Assembly: GCF_019264355.1 (NCBI RefSeq)
Contig: NZ_JAHVAH010000001.1
Coordinates: forward strand, 1,534,001-1,598,000
Direction: 5' to 3'
DNA from: Sphingomicrobium clamense
GTDB lineage: Bacteria; Pseudomonadota; Alphaproteobacteria; Sphingomonadales; Sphingomonadaceae
DNA length: 64,000 bases
The notes below the pieces were generated by a model, which made no database searches, was not told the origin of the DNA, and saw only the letters and a program-made list of their open reading frames with translations. Positions 1 through 7,793 of the stretch are shown one piece after another. The position numbers were made by a program, and so were the translations under genes. Each line of letters opens with the position of its first letter. Positions within the stretch are counted from its first letter, which is position 1.

Positions 1-47
1 ACAAAAATGCGGATATTGGCGCGATGGTCGCTGTGCCCGCGTACTAA
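1..47 (+). CDS. C-terminal end of a truncated short ORF (possible RiPP precursor)
   Basis: The third reading frame is open from the window edge and ends with a TAA at 45-47, giving the C-terminus KNADIGAMVAVPAY. It lies 48 bp before the next start in the same direction as the YcaO and TfuA genes. A small, hydrophobic, Ala/Val/Met-rich tail directly upstream of a YcaO-TfuA pair would suit a core peptide, but the N-terminal part is outside the window. It may equally be a chance frame or the end of an unrelated gene. Confidence 0.25.
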   Translation, partial: KNADIGAMVAVPAY

Positions 48-95
48 CCTGTGTTATTGACGATGCCGCGAGCGACAGAAAAAGGGGAAAACTTC

Positions 96-356
96 ATGTC
101 AAACGGCAATCCGACGCCACCTGCGAAGGGCAAGAAACGCTTCGTAATTAAGCAGGGGGACACCTATTACCTCACGACCGGAACGCTGCTCGAATATAAT
201 CTCGACAAGGCCGTTGCGAATGGAAAGATGCCCGAAGTTAAGGGCGTGGCCGAGATGATGAAGAAGTTTAAGGAAGAGCATGACAAGCCGAACACCTATT
301 ACCACGCGGTCGACTTCACCGATGTCGAATTCAAGGGTGTGAATACAGGCCCCTGA
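96..356 (+). CDS. 86-aa protein of unknown family heading the YcaO-TfuA cluster
   Basis: Short, soluble, Lys-rich protein with no signal peptide or membrane segment. The ATG at 96 is chosen because an AGGGGA ribosome site lies just upstream; an in-frame start at 51 has none. Recognisable stretches are KKRFVIKQGDTYY near residue 12 and an aromatic-rich second half. Its stop (354-356) abuts or overlaps the probable start of the YcaO gene, so the two are probably cotranscribed and translationally coupled. It could be a precursor peptide with a long leader or an accessory recognition protein for the YcaO enzyme. I do not recognise the family, and there is no Cys/Ser/Thr-rich core at its C-terminus. 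Confidence 0.6.
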   Translation: MSNGNPTPPAKGKKRFVIKQGDTYYLTTGTLLEYNLDKAVANGKMPEVKGVAEMMKKFKEEHDKPNTYYHAVDFTDVEFKGVNTGP

Positions 357-418
357 CGAGGACTTTCCACGTCGACGGACCATGTGATCGGCAGCGCGCG
401 GCACCGGCCGACGCGCTG

Positions 419-1498
419 TTGGCTCCTGCGAGAAAAGCCGCCGAGCAGGCAGGTGTCACTCGCTTGGCCGATATCACACGGCTCGATCGCATCGGCCTGC
501 CCGTGTGGCAGGCCATCCGCCCCGCATCAAAGGCCCTTTGCGTCCATCAAGGGAAAGGCGCGAGCATTGCGGACGCACAGTTGGGCGCGTTGCTCGAGGC
601 AGTCGAAAGTCACGCGGCCGAGAATTTCGTCGCGACAGGCGTGTCGGCGAGCTGGCAGTCTCTGAATTCGAACCAACGACCGGCGCAGATCGCGGACTTC
701 GCACGAGATCGTCATAATGCTCCCGACGTTGGAACGGAAACGGTCTGGATAGAGGCCGAGCGCGCCGACGGCGGGATCCTGATGGTCCCCGAGCCCTGTG
801 TGTCGCTCGATTTCACACGCGACAAGTCCTCTCGATTCGAGCGCGTCAGTGCCGGGCTCTCGACCGGATCGACGCTCGCCGATGCGCGACGCGCAGCGCT
901 GCTCGAACTGATCGAGCGCGATGCGGTAAACCGCTTCGATCAGGGCGATTATTTCGCCCGGCTTGCCTGCGAGCTGGACGAGGGTACGGTCTCATTCGAC
1001 TGGCTTGCCGACTTGCGCGAGCGGCTTGGCAGCCTGGGAATCGACTTGCGCCTCTTCGCAGCGCCCTCGCCGACAGGCGTGCCAGTCTTCATTGCTGCGG
1101 TCAGCGAGGACGCGAAGGTCGCACGCCCTTATGCGGGGACGGTTGGACATGCCGCCCACCCCGACCCTGAAATCGCGCTGTTCCAGGCCGTCGCCGAGGC
1201 AATCCAGAGTCGACTGACCTACATCGCAGGCTCGCGCGATGATTGCTGGCCGTGGGATTATGAGGGGCGCCGCGGGATAACGATGGCGCTGGCCCCTCCC
1301 CCCGCCGTCGGGATCGACCAGGTCGACTTTTCGCAAATCACGCCAGTGGATTCCGGCTCAAACGATCTCGTTGCGCGGCTTTACCAGACCGGGGTCAAGG
1401 AGACGGCATTCCTCACAATCGCGCAGCCCGAAAGTTTCTTCGTCGTTCGCGCCTTCGCGCCCGGGCTGGGGTCGCTGGAACGGGCGCCGCGCTCATGA
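419..1498 (+). CDS. YcaO-domain ATP-dependent cyclodehydratase/thioamidation enzyme
   Basis: YcaO enzymes use ATP to activate backbone amides; alone or with a partner they form azolines or thioamides on peptides. The family signatures are visible: DITRLDRIGLPV at residues 18-29, a first Glu-rich helix (QGKGAS then ALLEAVESHAAE, residues 44-68) and the ATP-binding STGSTLADARRAALLELIERD at 148-168 (two parts quoted as one motif region). The C-terminus lacks the PxPxP tail of azoline-forming members. TfuA follows with an ATGA overlap, which favours a thioamide role by analogy. TTG 419 is the first standard start, but homologous-looking sequence (HVDGPCDRQRAAPADALL) continues upstream to a CTG at 353 that overlaps the previous stop as CTGA, so the true start is probably there. 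Confidence 0.9.
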   Translation: MAPARKAAEQAGVTRLADITRLDRIGLPVWQAIRPASKALCVHQGKGASIADAQLGALLEAVESHAAENFVATGVSASWQSLNSNQRPAQIADFARDRHNAPDVGTETVWIEAERADGGILMVPEPCVSLDFTRDKSSRFERVSAGLSTGSTLADARRAALLELIERDAVNRFDQGDYFARLACELDEGTVSFDWLADLRERLGSLGIDLRLFAAPSPTGVPVFIAAVSEDAKVARPYAGTVGHAAHPDPEIALFQAVAEAIQSRLTYIAGSRDDCWPWDYEGRRGITMALAPPPAVGIDQVDFSQITPVDSGSNDLVARLYQTGVKETAFLTIAQPESFFVVRAFAPGLGSLERAPRS

Positions 1499-2196
1499 TT
1501 GTCTTCGCCGGCCCCTCCGTCGATGCGGCGCTGCGGGCGCTCCACACCGAAATCGACTGGCGCCCGCCGGCGGTCGCGGGAGACTTATTGCAGCTGCGTG
1601 GCTCCGGCACCGACAAGGTGATGCTGATCGATGGACTGTTCGACGAGCAGGCATCGGTAAAGCACAAGGAGGCGGTCGCACTCATGGCGGAGGGAACGCG
1701 CCTTTACGGTGCTTCGAGCATGGGCGCGCTGCGGGCGGCCGAGCTACAACCCTTCGGCATGGTTCCCTTGGGCTGGATTGCCGACGCCTATTGCCGCGGC
1801 CAGCTGACTGGAGACGACGAAGTCGCCCTGGTTCACGGCAATGAGCGAATGGACTGGAAGGCAGCGAGTGTACCGATGGTCGAGGCGCGTGCGACCCTGT
1901 GCCGCGCCCTTCGCACGCAGAAGATCGGCCCACGACAGGCCCGGGCGCTACGGGAGTGCTGGCACGACATCCATTTTGTCGATCGCGACTGGCCGACCAT
2001 GATCGAGGCCGCCGGTTCGATTGTCGCGCGGAAGAAAGCGAACGAGCTGGCCGCGCTCCACGTCCCGTTGAAGCGGCAGGACGCCGAGCTGGCGGTTGTG
2101 GCGGCGCTTGATGACCAAAGCCCCGCCAACGCACGACCTGAACTTCAGCGGACTGTGTTCCTCGACCGTCTGAAAGAAGGGCTCAATCGATGTTGA
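1495..2196 (+). CDS. TfuA-like protein, partner of YcaO
   Basis: TfuA-domain proteins, named from the trifolitoxin locus of Rhizobium, accompany YcaO enzymes and are thought to supply sulfide for thioamide formation, as in methyl-coenzyme M reductase thioglycine and thioviridamide-type peptides. The N-terminal core is clear: IVFAGPSVDAAL at residues 2-13, LIDGLFDEQASVKHKE at 44-59, YGASSMGALRAAEL at 71-84 and GDDEVALVHG at 106-115. At 233 residues it has the usual core plus a C-terminal helical part. The ATG overlaps the YcaO stop by 4 bp, so the two are translationally coupled. The 3' end overlaps the convergent regulator gene by 14 bp. No peptide transporter or protease follows, so export of any product must be encoded elsewhere. 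Confidence 0.88.
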   Translation: MIVFAGPSVDAALRALHTEIDWRPPAVAGDLLQLRGSGTDKVMLIDGLFDEQASVKHKEAVALMAEGTRLYGASSMGALRAAELQPFGMVPLGWIADAYCRGQLTGDDEVALVHGNERMDWKAASVPMVEARATLCRALRTQKIGPRQARALRECWHDIHFVDRDWPTMIEAAGSIVARKKANELAALHVPLKRQDAELAVVAALDDQSPANARPELQRTVFLDRLKEGLNRC

Positions 2197-3745
2197 GCGC
2201 CTTGCCAACCAGGTCGATCAACGGCTTTCCGGCATCATCCTTATAGGGGTGATGGAAGCGGAACCAGGCGAAGACCTCGTCATCGGTCGGTGGGATCGGG
2301 CGATGCCATCCGGCATGGACCCGCTCCATCCAGCGCTTGATGGCCTTGGCGCCCGCTTTCTCGTCGCGATGGCGGAGAGTCGCGGCGGCACATAGCTGTG
2401 ACCAGAGCGAGGCAACGGTGACCTTCCCGAAATGCTCCATCGCGGTATCGATGTCGCCTTCAAGCAACGCGAGCCGTCCAAGATCTTCCTGGCTGGCATC
2501 GTCAGCAAAAGGCTGGATTCCCGCCGATTGTTCGAACAAGGCCCGGGCGCGGTCGAAGTCACCCAGGTAGGTCATGCCTGTTGCGACCTCGTTGAGTCGT
2601 TCGGGATTGAACGGGTTGCGTTCGAGCGCGTGGTCGAAGCAGCTGCGCGCCTGGTCATATTCCTCGTGATAGAGGTGGCAGAAGCCCAGCACCGTATAGC
2701 TGTGCACGTGGGATTTGTCGGCTGCCAGCCCGGCCTTCGCGAGGTCGAGCGCACGCCTGCGCTCGGTCGGGCCCGACGAGCCGAGCGCGGTGTAGTTGTA
2801 GTCGATATGGTAGAGCCGGACGAGCGGCGGATAGGCCAACGCAAAATTGGGCTTTTCGGCGATGATCGCCTCGAGCTGTCGCGCGGCATCTTCTGCGGTC
2901 GCACGGTCCTGCGCATCGATGCTCTGCCGCTTGGCGACGATGTAACGATCGAACAGCGTGCCCGCAGCATCGCCGATCCCGATCGACAAATCCTGGTCGA
3001 GCGCCGGGAAGGCGGCGCCGACGATCCGGCGCACGATGGTTTCGACCCCTGCCCCAAGCCCGTCGCTGTCGATCGGGATGGTTTCCGCCCACACGATCCC
3101 GCCGTCGCCCAATCGCTGGAGACGGACATTGGCCTTCAGCCCCTTGGCATCGGGCAGGAAGCTGGCATCCAGCCGATAATCGCGCTCGCTTCCTTCGGAA
3201 ACGGAGAGGGCCGCATCGACGACCTGGATCTCGCGGAAGCGCGACAGGCCGAGCAGGATTTCCTCGCGCATGGTCGCGCCCACGTAGGGGGCGCGGTCCT
3301 GCACCGCAGCATCGCGAAACTCGGCGACGGCCAGCCGTGGCGGTTGCCCTGCCTCGACGGTTGGCTTCTGCTGCACGGGCTCGACATGCGGCACGCCGTT
3401 GGTCGGGATCGGGCCGTCCACTTCTTCGACGGTAGCGACGATGCGATAGCCGCGCCCGTAGACGCTCTCGATATAATGCGGGTGGCGCGGATCATCGTCG
3501 AGCGCGCGGCGCAGTTCGCGGATGGTGGTGGTCAGCGCGGATTCGGAGACGAACATTCCGTCCCAGACCGTCTCGAACAAGGCATCCTTGGTCAGCAATC
3601 GACCGCGTCGGTCCGCCAGCGCGCAAAACACCTGGTATGCCTTGTGACCGAGGCGCACCGGCCCCTTGGGTCCGATGACTCGCTCGTCCCCGCGGTCGAT
3701 CCAATAGTCTCCGACCGATAGATTTGGTGCACGCTGATCCGACAT
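2183..3745 (-). CDS. Winged-helix (OmpR/CadC-type) transcriptional regulator with TPR domain
   Basis: A 520-residue protein with an N-terminal Trans_reg_C winged helix (about residues 8-110; ALTTTIRELRRALDDDP recognition helix and YGRGYRI wing). The middle resembles the adenylate-cyclase-like/FlgO-type segment found in other such regulators, and tetratricopeptide repeats occupy about residues 300-440. No membrane segment is seen, so unlike CadC it is probably cytosolic. It lies convergent to and overlapping tfuA. Three 7-bp half-sites sit upstream of its start at 3801-3826, which suggests autoregulation. Whether it controls the YcaO-TfuA cluster is inference from proximity. Confidence 0.85.
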   Translation of the reverse strand: MSDQRAPNLSVGDYWIDRGDERVIGPKGPVRLGHKAYQVFCALADRRGRLLTKDALFETVWDGMFVSESALTTTIRELRRALDDDPRHPHYIESVYGRGYRIVATVEEVDGPIPTNGVPHVEPVQQKPTVEAGQPPRLAVAEFRDAAVQDRAPYVGATMREEILLGLSRFREIQVVDAALSVSEGSERDYRLDASFLPDAKGLKANVRLQRLGDGGIVWAETIPIDSDGLGAGVETIVRRIVGAAFPALDQDLSIGIGDAAGTLFDRYIVAKRQSIDAQDRATAEDAARQLEAIIAEKPNFALAYPPLVRLYHIDYNYTALGSSGPTERRRALDLAKAGLAADKSHVHSYTVLGFCHLYHEEYDQARSCFDHALERNPFNPERLNEVATGMTYLGDFDRARALFEQSAGIQPFADDASQEDLGRLALLEGDIDTAMEHFGKVTVASLWSQLCAAATLRHRDEKAGAKAIKRWMERVHAGWHRPIPPTDDEVFAWFRFHHPYKDDAGKPLIDLVGKALNID

Positions 3746-3800
3746 GGTCCCCTTGGGTGAACGCTAACAGAAAGTCGGCATGGGTAAAGCATTTCCGCCA

Positions 3801-3826
3801 ATTCTGAAAAGATTCTGAATCAGAAT
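3801..3826. promoter_or_regulatory. Candidate operator: ATTCTGA half-sites
   Basis: ATTCTGA occurs at 3801-3807 and again at 3812-3818, exactly 11 bp apart, and its reverse complement TCAGAAT follows at 3820-3826, making a 7-1-7 palindrome. Direct repeats at an 11-bp pitch are the classic target arrangement of PhoB/OmpR-type winged helices. The site lies 56 bp upstream of the winged-helix regulator start and about 100 bp before the small ORF at 3925, between two divergent genes. Confidence 0.5.
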
Positions 3827-3924
3827 TGTTTCACTTGCATCCCAAGATGTCTGCGCACGGCGTCCGTACATATGACCCTGTCGAAACCGGGACATCCGGC
3901 GGAGACGCAAAAGGGAGATATGGG

Positions 3925-4047
3925 ATGTACAGCAACACTTTGATCGGCCTCCTCGCCATCGCGATGACCGCAAGCGTCTTGGGAGGCACTTCGAGCCTCT
4001 TCGAAGTCGACGGTTCGCAGCAGGCCCAGGAGCAGGTCGTTGCGTAG
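3925..4047 (+). CDS. Small 40-aa membrane or exported peptide
   Basis: An ATG preceded by a good AAGGGAGA ribosome site opens a 40-codon frame. Residues 5-24 (TLIGLLAIAMTASVLGGTSS) are hydrophobic, either a single membrane span or a signal peptide, followed by a short acidic and Gln-rich tail. A GC-rich hairpin lies 16 bp after the stop. It is divergent from the regulator gene across the operator-like repeats, so it may be under that regulator. Family unknown. Confidence 0.45.
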   Translation: MYSNTLIGLLAIAMTASVLGGTSSLFEVDGSQQAQEQVVA

Positions 4048-4063
4048 CGCGTATGAGGGCATG

Positions 4064-4086
4064 CAGCCCGTCGCGCCGACGGGCTG
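4064..4086 (+). terminator. Perfect 9-bp hairpin, terminator-like
   Basis: CAGCCCGTC pairs perfectly with GACGGGCTG across a 5-nt loop. There is no downstream T-run, so it may be an attenuating or Rho-assisted structure at the end of the small ORF. It also argues that the acetyltransferase starts after 4086. Confidence 0.4.
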
Positions 4087-4123
4087 TCGCCCCGACAATG
4101 ACCGGGGCGAGCGGATTCTCTCG

Positions 4124-4726
4124 ATGGTCGACAACAAGGTCAGCGGGATGCTCGCCCATGCCGCCATGAGGGACATCAGCAAGGACGTGGCCAAGGACCT
4201 CCTCTTCGCCGAATGTTATGTCGAGACCGAGCGTCTCTTCCTGCGTCCGGTGACGATGGACGACCTTCCCCACTATTCAGCGATGCTGGCGGATCCCGAC
4301 GCCTTCACTTACTCCGATCGCGGCCCGATGGGCCCCGACGAAGCGTTCACGCGCCTGTGCCGCCAGGTCGGCCACTGGGCGCTGCTCGACTATGGCCTTT
4401 TCGGCGTGTTCGAGAAGGGTACCAAGCGCTTTGTCGGCGAAGTTGGTTTCGGCGATTTCAACCGCGAGCTCGGCCAGCATTTCGACCGTCACCCCGAGGC
4501 GTGCTGGACCATTCGCAAAGAATTCCAAGGGCGCGGCTATGCGCTCGAAGCGGCCAAGGCCGCGCTTCACTTCACCGAGGACCGGCTGATCGCCACGCGC
4601 ACCGTCGCGATGGTGCATCACGAAAATATGGCCTCGATCCACATTGCCCGAAAGCTGGGGTTCCGCGCCTATGACGAGCGCCTCTACCGCGGCTTCAGGG
4701 CAATTCTCTTCGCGCGCGAATATTGA
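4124..4726 (+). CDS. GNAT-family N-acetyltransferase (RimJ/RimL type)
   Basis: Acetyl-CoA dependent N-acetyltransferase of unknown substrate. Typical RimJ/RimL features are ETERLFLRPVTMDDLP near the start of the domain, the acetyl-CoA loop in EFQGRGYALEAAKA, and HHENMASIHIARKLGF near the C-terminus. The ATG at 4124 is preferred because the longer frame from 4040 would read through the hairpin at 4064-4086; starts at 4169 or further in are also possible, since the conserved domain begins only at about residue 35. A strong terminator follows the gene, so it is likely monocistronic. Confidence 0.8.
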   Translation: MVDNKVSGMLAHAAMRDISKDVAKDLLFAECYVETERLFLRPVTMDDLPHYSAMLADPDAFTYSDRGPMGPDEAFTRLCRQVGHWALLDYGLFGVFEKGTKRFVGEVGFGDFNRELGQHFDRHPEACWTIRKEFQGRGYALEAAKAALHFTEDRLIATRTVAMVHHENMASIHIARKLGFRAYDERLYRGFRAILFAREY

Positions 4727-4786
4727 GAGAGGGCGACCGCTCGCATCTCTCTCAAACCTTCCCATCGTCACGCGAAGACAGGGGGA

Positions 4787-4820
4787 ATGGGGCAGGCATG
4801 GTGAGGCCTGCCCCATTTTT
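4787..4820 (+). terminator. Rho-independent terminator
   Basis: An 11-bp stem (ATGGGGCAGGC with GCCTGCCCCAT), an 8-nt loop and a T-run immediately after. It ends the acetyltransferase transcript before the SulP gene. Confidence 0.85.
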
Positions 4821-4903
4821 CATGCGCGCCGTAAACGCGCTCTGGTTGTGCGCTGCAGCATGATCGTCTAGGGACGCCGTCTCCAACAATTCAGGAACCG
4901 ACG

Positions 4904-6421
4904 ATGACCCCGACCGCCACCGCCGGCGCACTGCCGGCGCGCTCCCGCTTGATGACCGAATGGTTCGGCAATGTCCGTGGCGACATCCTCGCCGGGATGG
5001 TGGTCGCGCTCGCGCTCATTCCCGAGGCGATCGGTTTCTCGATCATCGCGGGTGTCGACCCGAGCGTGGGGCTCTACGCCTCAGTCGCGATCGCACTGGT
5101 CATCGCCTTTACCGGCGGACGCCCGGGCATGATCTCGGCCGCGACGGCAGCCGTAGCGGTCGTGGTCGTGCCGCTGGTGCGCGATCACGGCGTCCAGTAT
5201 CTCTTCGCGGCGACGATCCTGATGGGACTGATCCAGGGGTTGGCGGCCTTGCTGCGTCTCCATCTCCTGATGCAATTCGTCTCGCGCTCGGTCATCACGG
5301 GATTCGTCAACGCGCTCGCCATCCTCATTTTCATTGCGCAGGTACCGCAGCTGGTCGGGGTCGGCTGGCAGACCTATGCGATGGTACTCGGCGGGCTGGC
5401 GATCATCTACCTCTTCCCGCGGCTCAACAAGTCGCTCCCCTCCCCCCTCGTCGCGATCGTGATCCTGTCGGCGATCGCCATTTATTTCGAGGTCCCGGTC
5501 AACACGGTGTCCGACATGGGCGAGTTGCCCGATGGCCTGCCTTTCTTCGCGCTGCCCGACGTCCCGCTGACGTGGGAAACGCTCAGGATCATCCTGCCTT
5601 ACTCGGTCACCATGGCCGCGGTCGGACTGCTCGAATCACTGCTGACCGCGCAGATCGTCGACGACCTCACCCACACCGACAGCAACAAGCAGCGCGAGTG
5701 CGTCGGCCAGGGCTCGGCCAATATCGTCGCGGCGATGTTCGGTGGCATGGGTGGCTGCGCGATGATCGGACAGTCGGTTATCAACGTCACCAGCGGCGGT
5801 CGCGGCCGCCTGTCGAGCCTCGCGGCAGGCTTGTTCCTGCTGCTCCTGCTCGCCGTGCTCGGCCCGTGGGTCGGACGCGTGCCGATGCCAGCGCTCGTCG
5901 CGGTCATGATCATGGTGTCGATTGCCACCTTCAGCTGGAACTCGATCACCAACTTGCGTCGCCATCCCCCGACCAGCTCGGCGGTGATGCTGACCACCGT
6001 GGTCGTCGTCGTTGCGACGCACGACCTCGCACTTGGCGTGCTGGCGGGCGTGCTGCTTTCGGGCATCTTCTTCGCCGAAAAGGTGCGCCGCATGTTCACC
6101 GTCACGCGCACCCGCGTCGGCGACGTCGCCACCTACAAGGTCGAGGGTCAGATCTTCTTCGCCTCGGTAGACCGTTTCCTGAAACAGCTCGGCCCCGAAA
6201 GCATCCAGGAAGACCCCGCCAACGATGTCATCATCGACGTCAGCAAGGCGCACTTCTGGGACATTTCGGGCGTGGGCGCGCTCGACAAGGCGGTCGACCG
6301 AATGCGCCGTAACGGGCGTCACGTCCGCGTGGTCGGGATCAATACCGCCAGCGCCGATCTCGTGGACAAATATGCGCTTGAAGACCGCATGGGCCTCGAA
6401 ATGGGCCTCGCCCCACATTGA
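4904..6421 (+). CDS. SulP/SLC26-family anion transporter with C-terminal STAS domain
   Basis: Inner-membrane anion transporter (sulfate, bicarbonate or carboxylate; substrate not predictable). About residues 20-395 form the multi-span core, including the family stretch [20 protein letters not shown] near residue 28 and [20 protein letters not shown] in the middle. A STAS domain occupies the last 100 residues, with [11 protein letters not shown] as its conserved loop. At 505 residues it is of normal length. AGGAA lies ahead of the ATG. It stands alone between a terminator and a convergent small membrane-protein gene. SulP genes paired with carbonic anhydrase are common, but none is present here. 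Confidence 0.9.
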   Translation: MTPTATAGALPARSRLMTEWFGNVRGDILAGMVVALALIPEAIGFSIIAGVDPSVGLYASVAIALVIAFTGGRPGMISAATAAVAVVVVPLVRDHGVQYLFAATILMGLIQGLAALLRLHLLMQFVSRSVITGFVNALAILIFIAQVPQLVGVGWQTYAMVLGGLAIIYLFPRLNKSLPSPLVAIVILSAIAIYFEVPVNTVSDMGELPDGLPFFALPDVPLTWETLRIILPYSVTMAAVGLLESLLTAQIVDDLTHTDSNKQRECVGQGSANIVAAMFGGMGGCAMIGQSVINVTSGGRGRLSSLAAGLFLLLLLAVLGPWVGRVPMPALVAVMIMVSIATFSWNSITNLRRHPPTSSAVMLTTVVVVVATHDLALGVLAGVLLSGIFFAEKVRRMFTVTRTRVGDVATYKVEGQIFFASVDRFLKQLGPESIQEDPANDVIIDVSKAHFWDISGVGALDKAVDRMRRNGRHVRVVGINTASADLVDKYALEDRMGLEMGLAPH

Positions 6422-6457
6422 TCTGGGATCGGCCTGTCCACACGACAGATTGAGCCG

Positions 6458-6775
6458 TTATGCGCCCCACACGTCGTCGTAGCGCGAGGTGCCATCGTCG
6501 CGGGTGGCTTCGCGGTAGGTTCCGGTCTTCCTCTCGGTCATCCGGAAGGTCGCACCCGTCACGATCACGCCGAGCAGCAGCAGCACGTGACCGATCATGA
6601 GCTCGCCGAAATAGAACCATGCGCCGAACGTCGCGCTGAAGATCGTGGTCCACATGATCGATAGCAGGGTCATCACCTGGAACCGGCGGGTGCGGTCCAG
6701 GCCCCGCAGCGGGTTTCGCCTGTGATACATCACGGCTTCGTACGAGTGCCGGAGTTCGTCGCTGATTTGGGCCAT
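6458..6775 (-). CDS. 2TM-domain small membrane protein, paralog copy A
   Basis: A 105-residue protein with a conserved cytoplasmic stretch (HRRNPLRGLDRTRRFQVM) followed by two membrane spans at about residues 33-54 and 60-75, then a polar tail ending DDVWGA. It differs from the copy at 9566 at 16 of 105 positions, while many third codon positions differ, indicating purifying selection on protein sequence. AGGAGG precedes the ATG. A 22-bp box shared with the paralog lies about 55 bp upstream. Function unknown. Confidence 0.75.
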   Translation of the reverse strand: MAQISDELRHSYEAVMYHRRNPLRGLDRTRRFQVMTLLSIMWTTIFSATFGAWFYFGELMIGHVLLLLGVIVTGATFRMTERKTGTYREATRDDGTSRYDDVWGA

Positions 6776-6829
6776 AATTTCCTCCTGTCGCGCTCAGAAT
6801 ATTGGCGAACTCCGCTCGATCCGAGACGA

Positions 6830-6851
6830 CTTTAGGGACCTATGACCTTTG
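6830..6851 (-). promoter_or_regulatory. Conserved upstream box with GACC repeats, copy A
   Basis: This stretch contains GGGACCTATGACCTTTG and is identical over 22 bp to 9937-9958, at nearly the same distance (55 against 54 bp) from the two paralogous small membrane-protein genes, although flanking DNA has diverged. GACC recurs at 6837, 6844 and 6852. It may serve the minus-strand gene, the VanZ-like gene starting at 6872, or both. Confidence 0.45.
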
Positions 6852-6871
6852 GACCTTGCTATGGAAAACGG

Positions 6872-7471
6872 ATGACGGAGCAGCCAGCCCAAGATTCGGC
6901 ACTGAAGCGACGCGAAGTTCGACTGTGGACCAGCCTCCTTATCGTCGTCGCGATCATCCTCTCGACCATCTGGACGTCAGGAGCCTTTCCGACCCCTGCT
7001 CTCCCTTATCTTTTCGCCATTTTCGGTCTCGCGCTCGTCATCGTCTCGGCACTCATCGCGCGCAGCGGGTCGCGCGACGATCGCGCTTTGGCGGTCGCCT
7101 TCGCACTGGCACTCGCGTTTATCGCTTTCATGGTCCCACTGCGCCTCGTCTCCAGCGCCGAGCGATCGCACCTGATCGAATATTGCGCCGTCGCCGTGTT
7201 GCTCCGCGAAGCGTTGCGCGTACGAGCGCTGCGCGGCCACGCTGTTGCCCGGCCGACGCTGGTCACGCTCTTTGCAGTCGTGCTGATCGGCCTTGCCGAT
7301 GAAATCTTGCAAGAGACGGTCGCCACGCGCCACTTCGACTGGCGCGACATTTTCGTCAACGCCTGCGCCGCCGTGCTAGGGCTGGCCCTCTATCATTTGG
7401 GGAGGATCGTGACCGGCAGATGGTCGGCAGGATCATCGAACAGTGAAGATGGTAGCGGAGGAGGGACTTGA
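6872..7471 (+). CDS. VanZ-like family membrane protein
   Basis: About 199 residues with four to five membrane spans. The VanZ-like core is recognisable from ERSHLIEYCAVAVLLREAL through VLIGLADEILQETVATRHFDWRDIFVNACAAVLG. The ATG at 6872 (MTEQPAQ) is chosen because the longer frame would begin inside the conserved upstream box. The last residues (DGSGGGT) and the stop codon are encoded by the tRNA-Met 3'-end copy at 7450-7473, so this gene abutted the tRNA end before the insertions. Role unknown. Confidence 0.75.
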   Translation: MTEQPAQDSALKRREVRLWTSLLIVVAIILSTIWTSGAFPTPALPYLFAIFGLALVIVSALIARSGSRDDRALAVAFALALAFIAFMVPLRLVSSAERSHLIEYCAVAVLLREALRVRALRGHAVARPTLVTLFAVVLIGLADEILQETVATRHFDWRDIFVNACAAVLGLALYHLGRIVTGRWSAGSSNSEDGSGGGT

Positions 7472-7473
7472 AC
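7450..7473 (-). repeat. tRNA-Met 3'-end remnant (att-like scar 1)
   Basis: 24 bp identical to the 3' end (including CCA) of the intact tRNA-Met at 15556-15632 and in the same orientation; the match then degrades. It is the outermost and most decayed of three such remnants and marks the left limit of inserted DNA. Confidence 0.8.
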
Positions 7474-7546
7474 GCCCGGAAACGCCAATTCTTCCGAGCA
7501 AGACAGGAAAGCGTTTGACGCTGCCCCTAGCTGTTGTCAGGCAATT

Positions 7547-7793
7547 CGCTCAGCGATGCGAATACAAACTGGAGGATCCATGGCCGCCGCGATGAAAGAG
7601 AATCTCAGGCTTGGCCTGGCAACGACCCTGTGCATGGTCGGCGCCTTCTGGTGGACCATGGAGGACTATCAAAAGGACAGGGTGGCGACCCTCGTCGTCC
7701 AATCGCCCACCGGCCTGATCGAAACCGACGCAAAATCCGACGCTATCGAAGAAATGGTAGCGGAGGAGGGACTTGAACCCCCGACACGCGGAT
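7547..7793. repeat. 247-bp direct repeat, left copy
   Basis: Matches 15348-15594 with no indels (constant offset of 7801) and only a scattering of substitutions. It holds a small membrane-protein gene and 39 bp of the tRNA-Met 3' end. The pair encloses about 7.55 kb of accessory DNA. Confidence 0.9.

Noticed and set aside
2432..3721. A 429-codon open frame on the plus strand
   Set aside because: It is the antisense of the winged-helix/TPR regulator, with composition of a GC-rich shadow frame and no family motifs.
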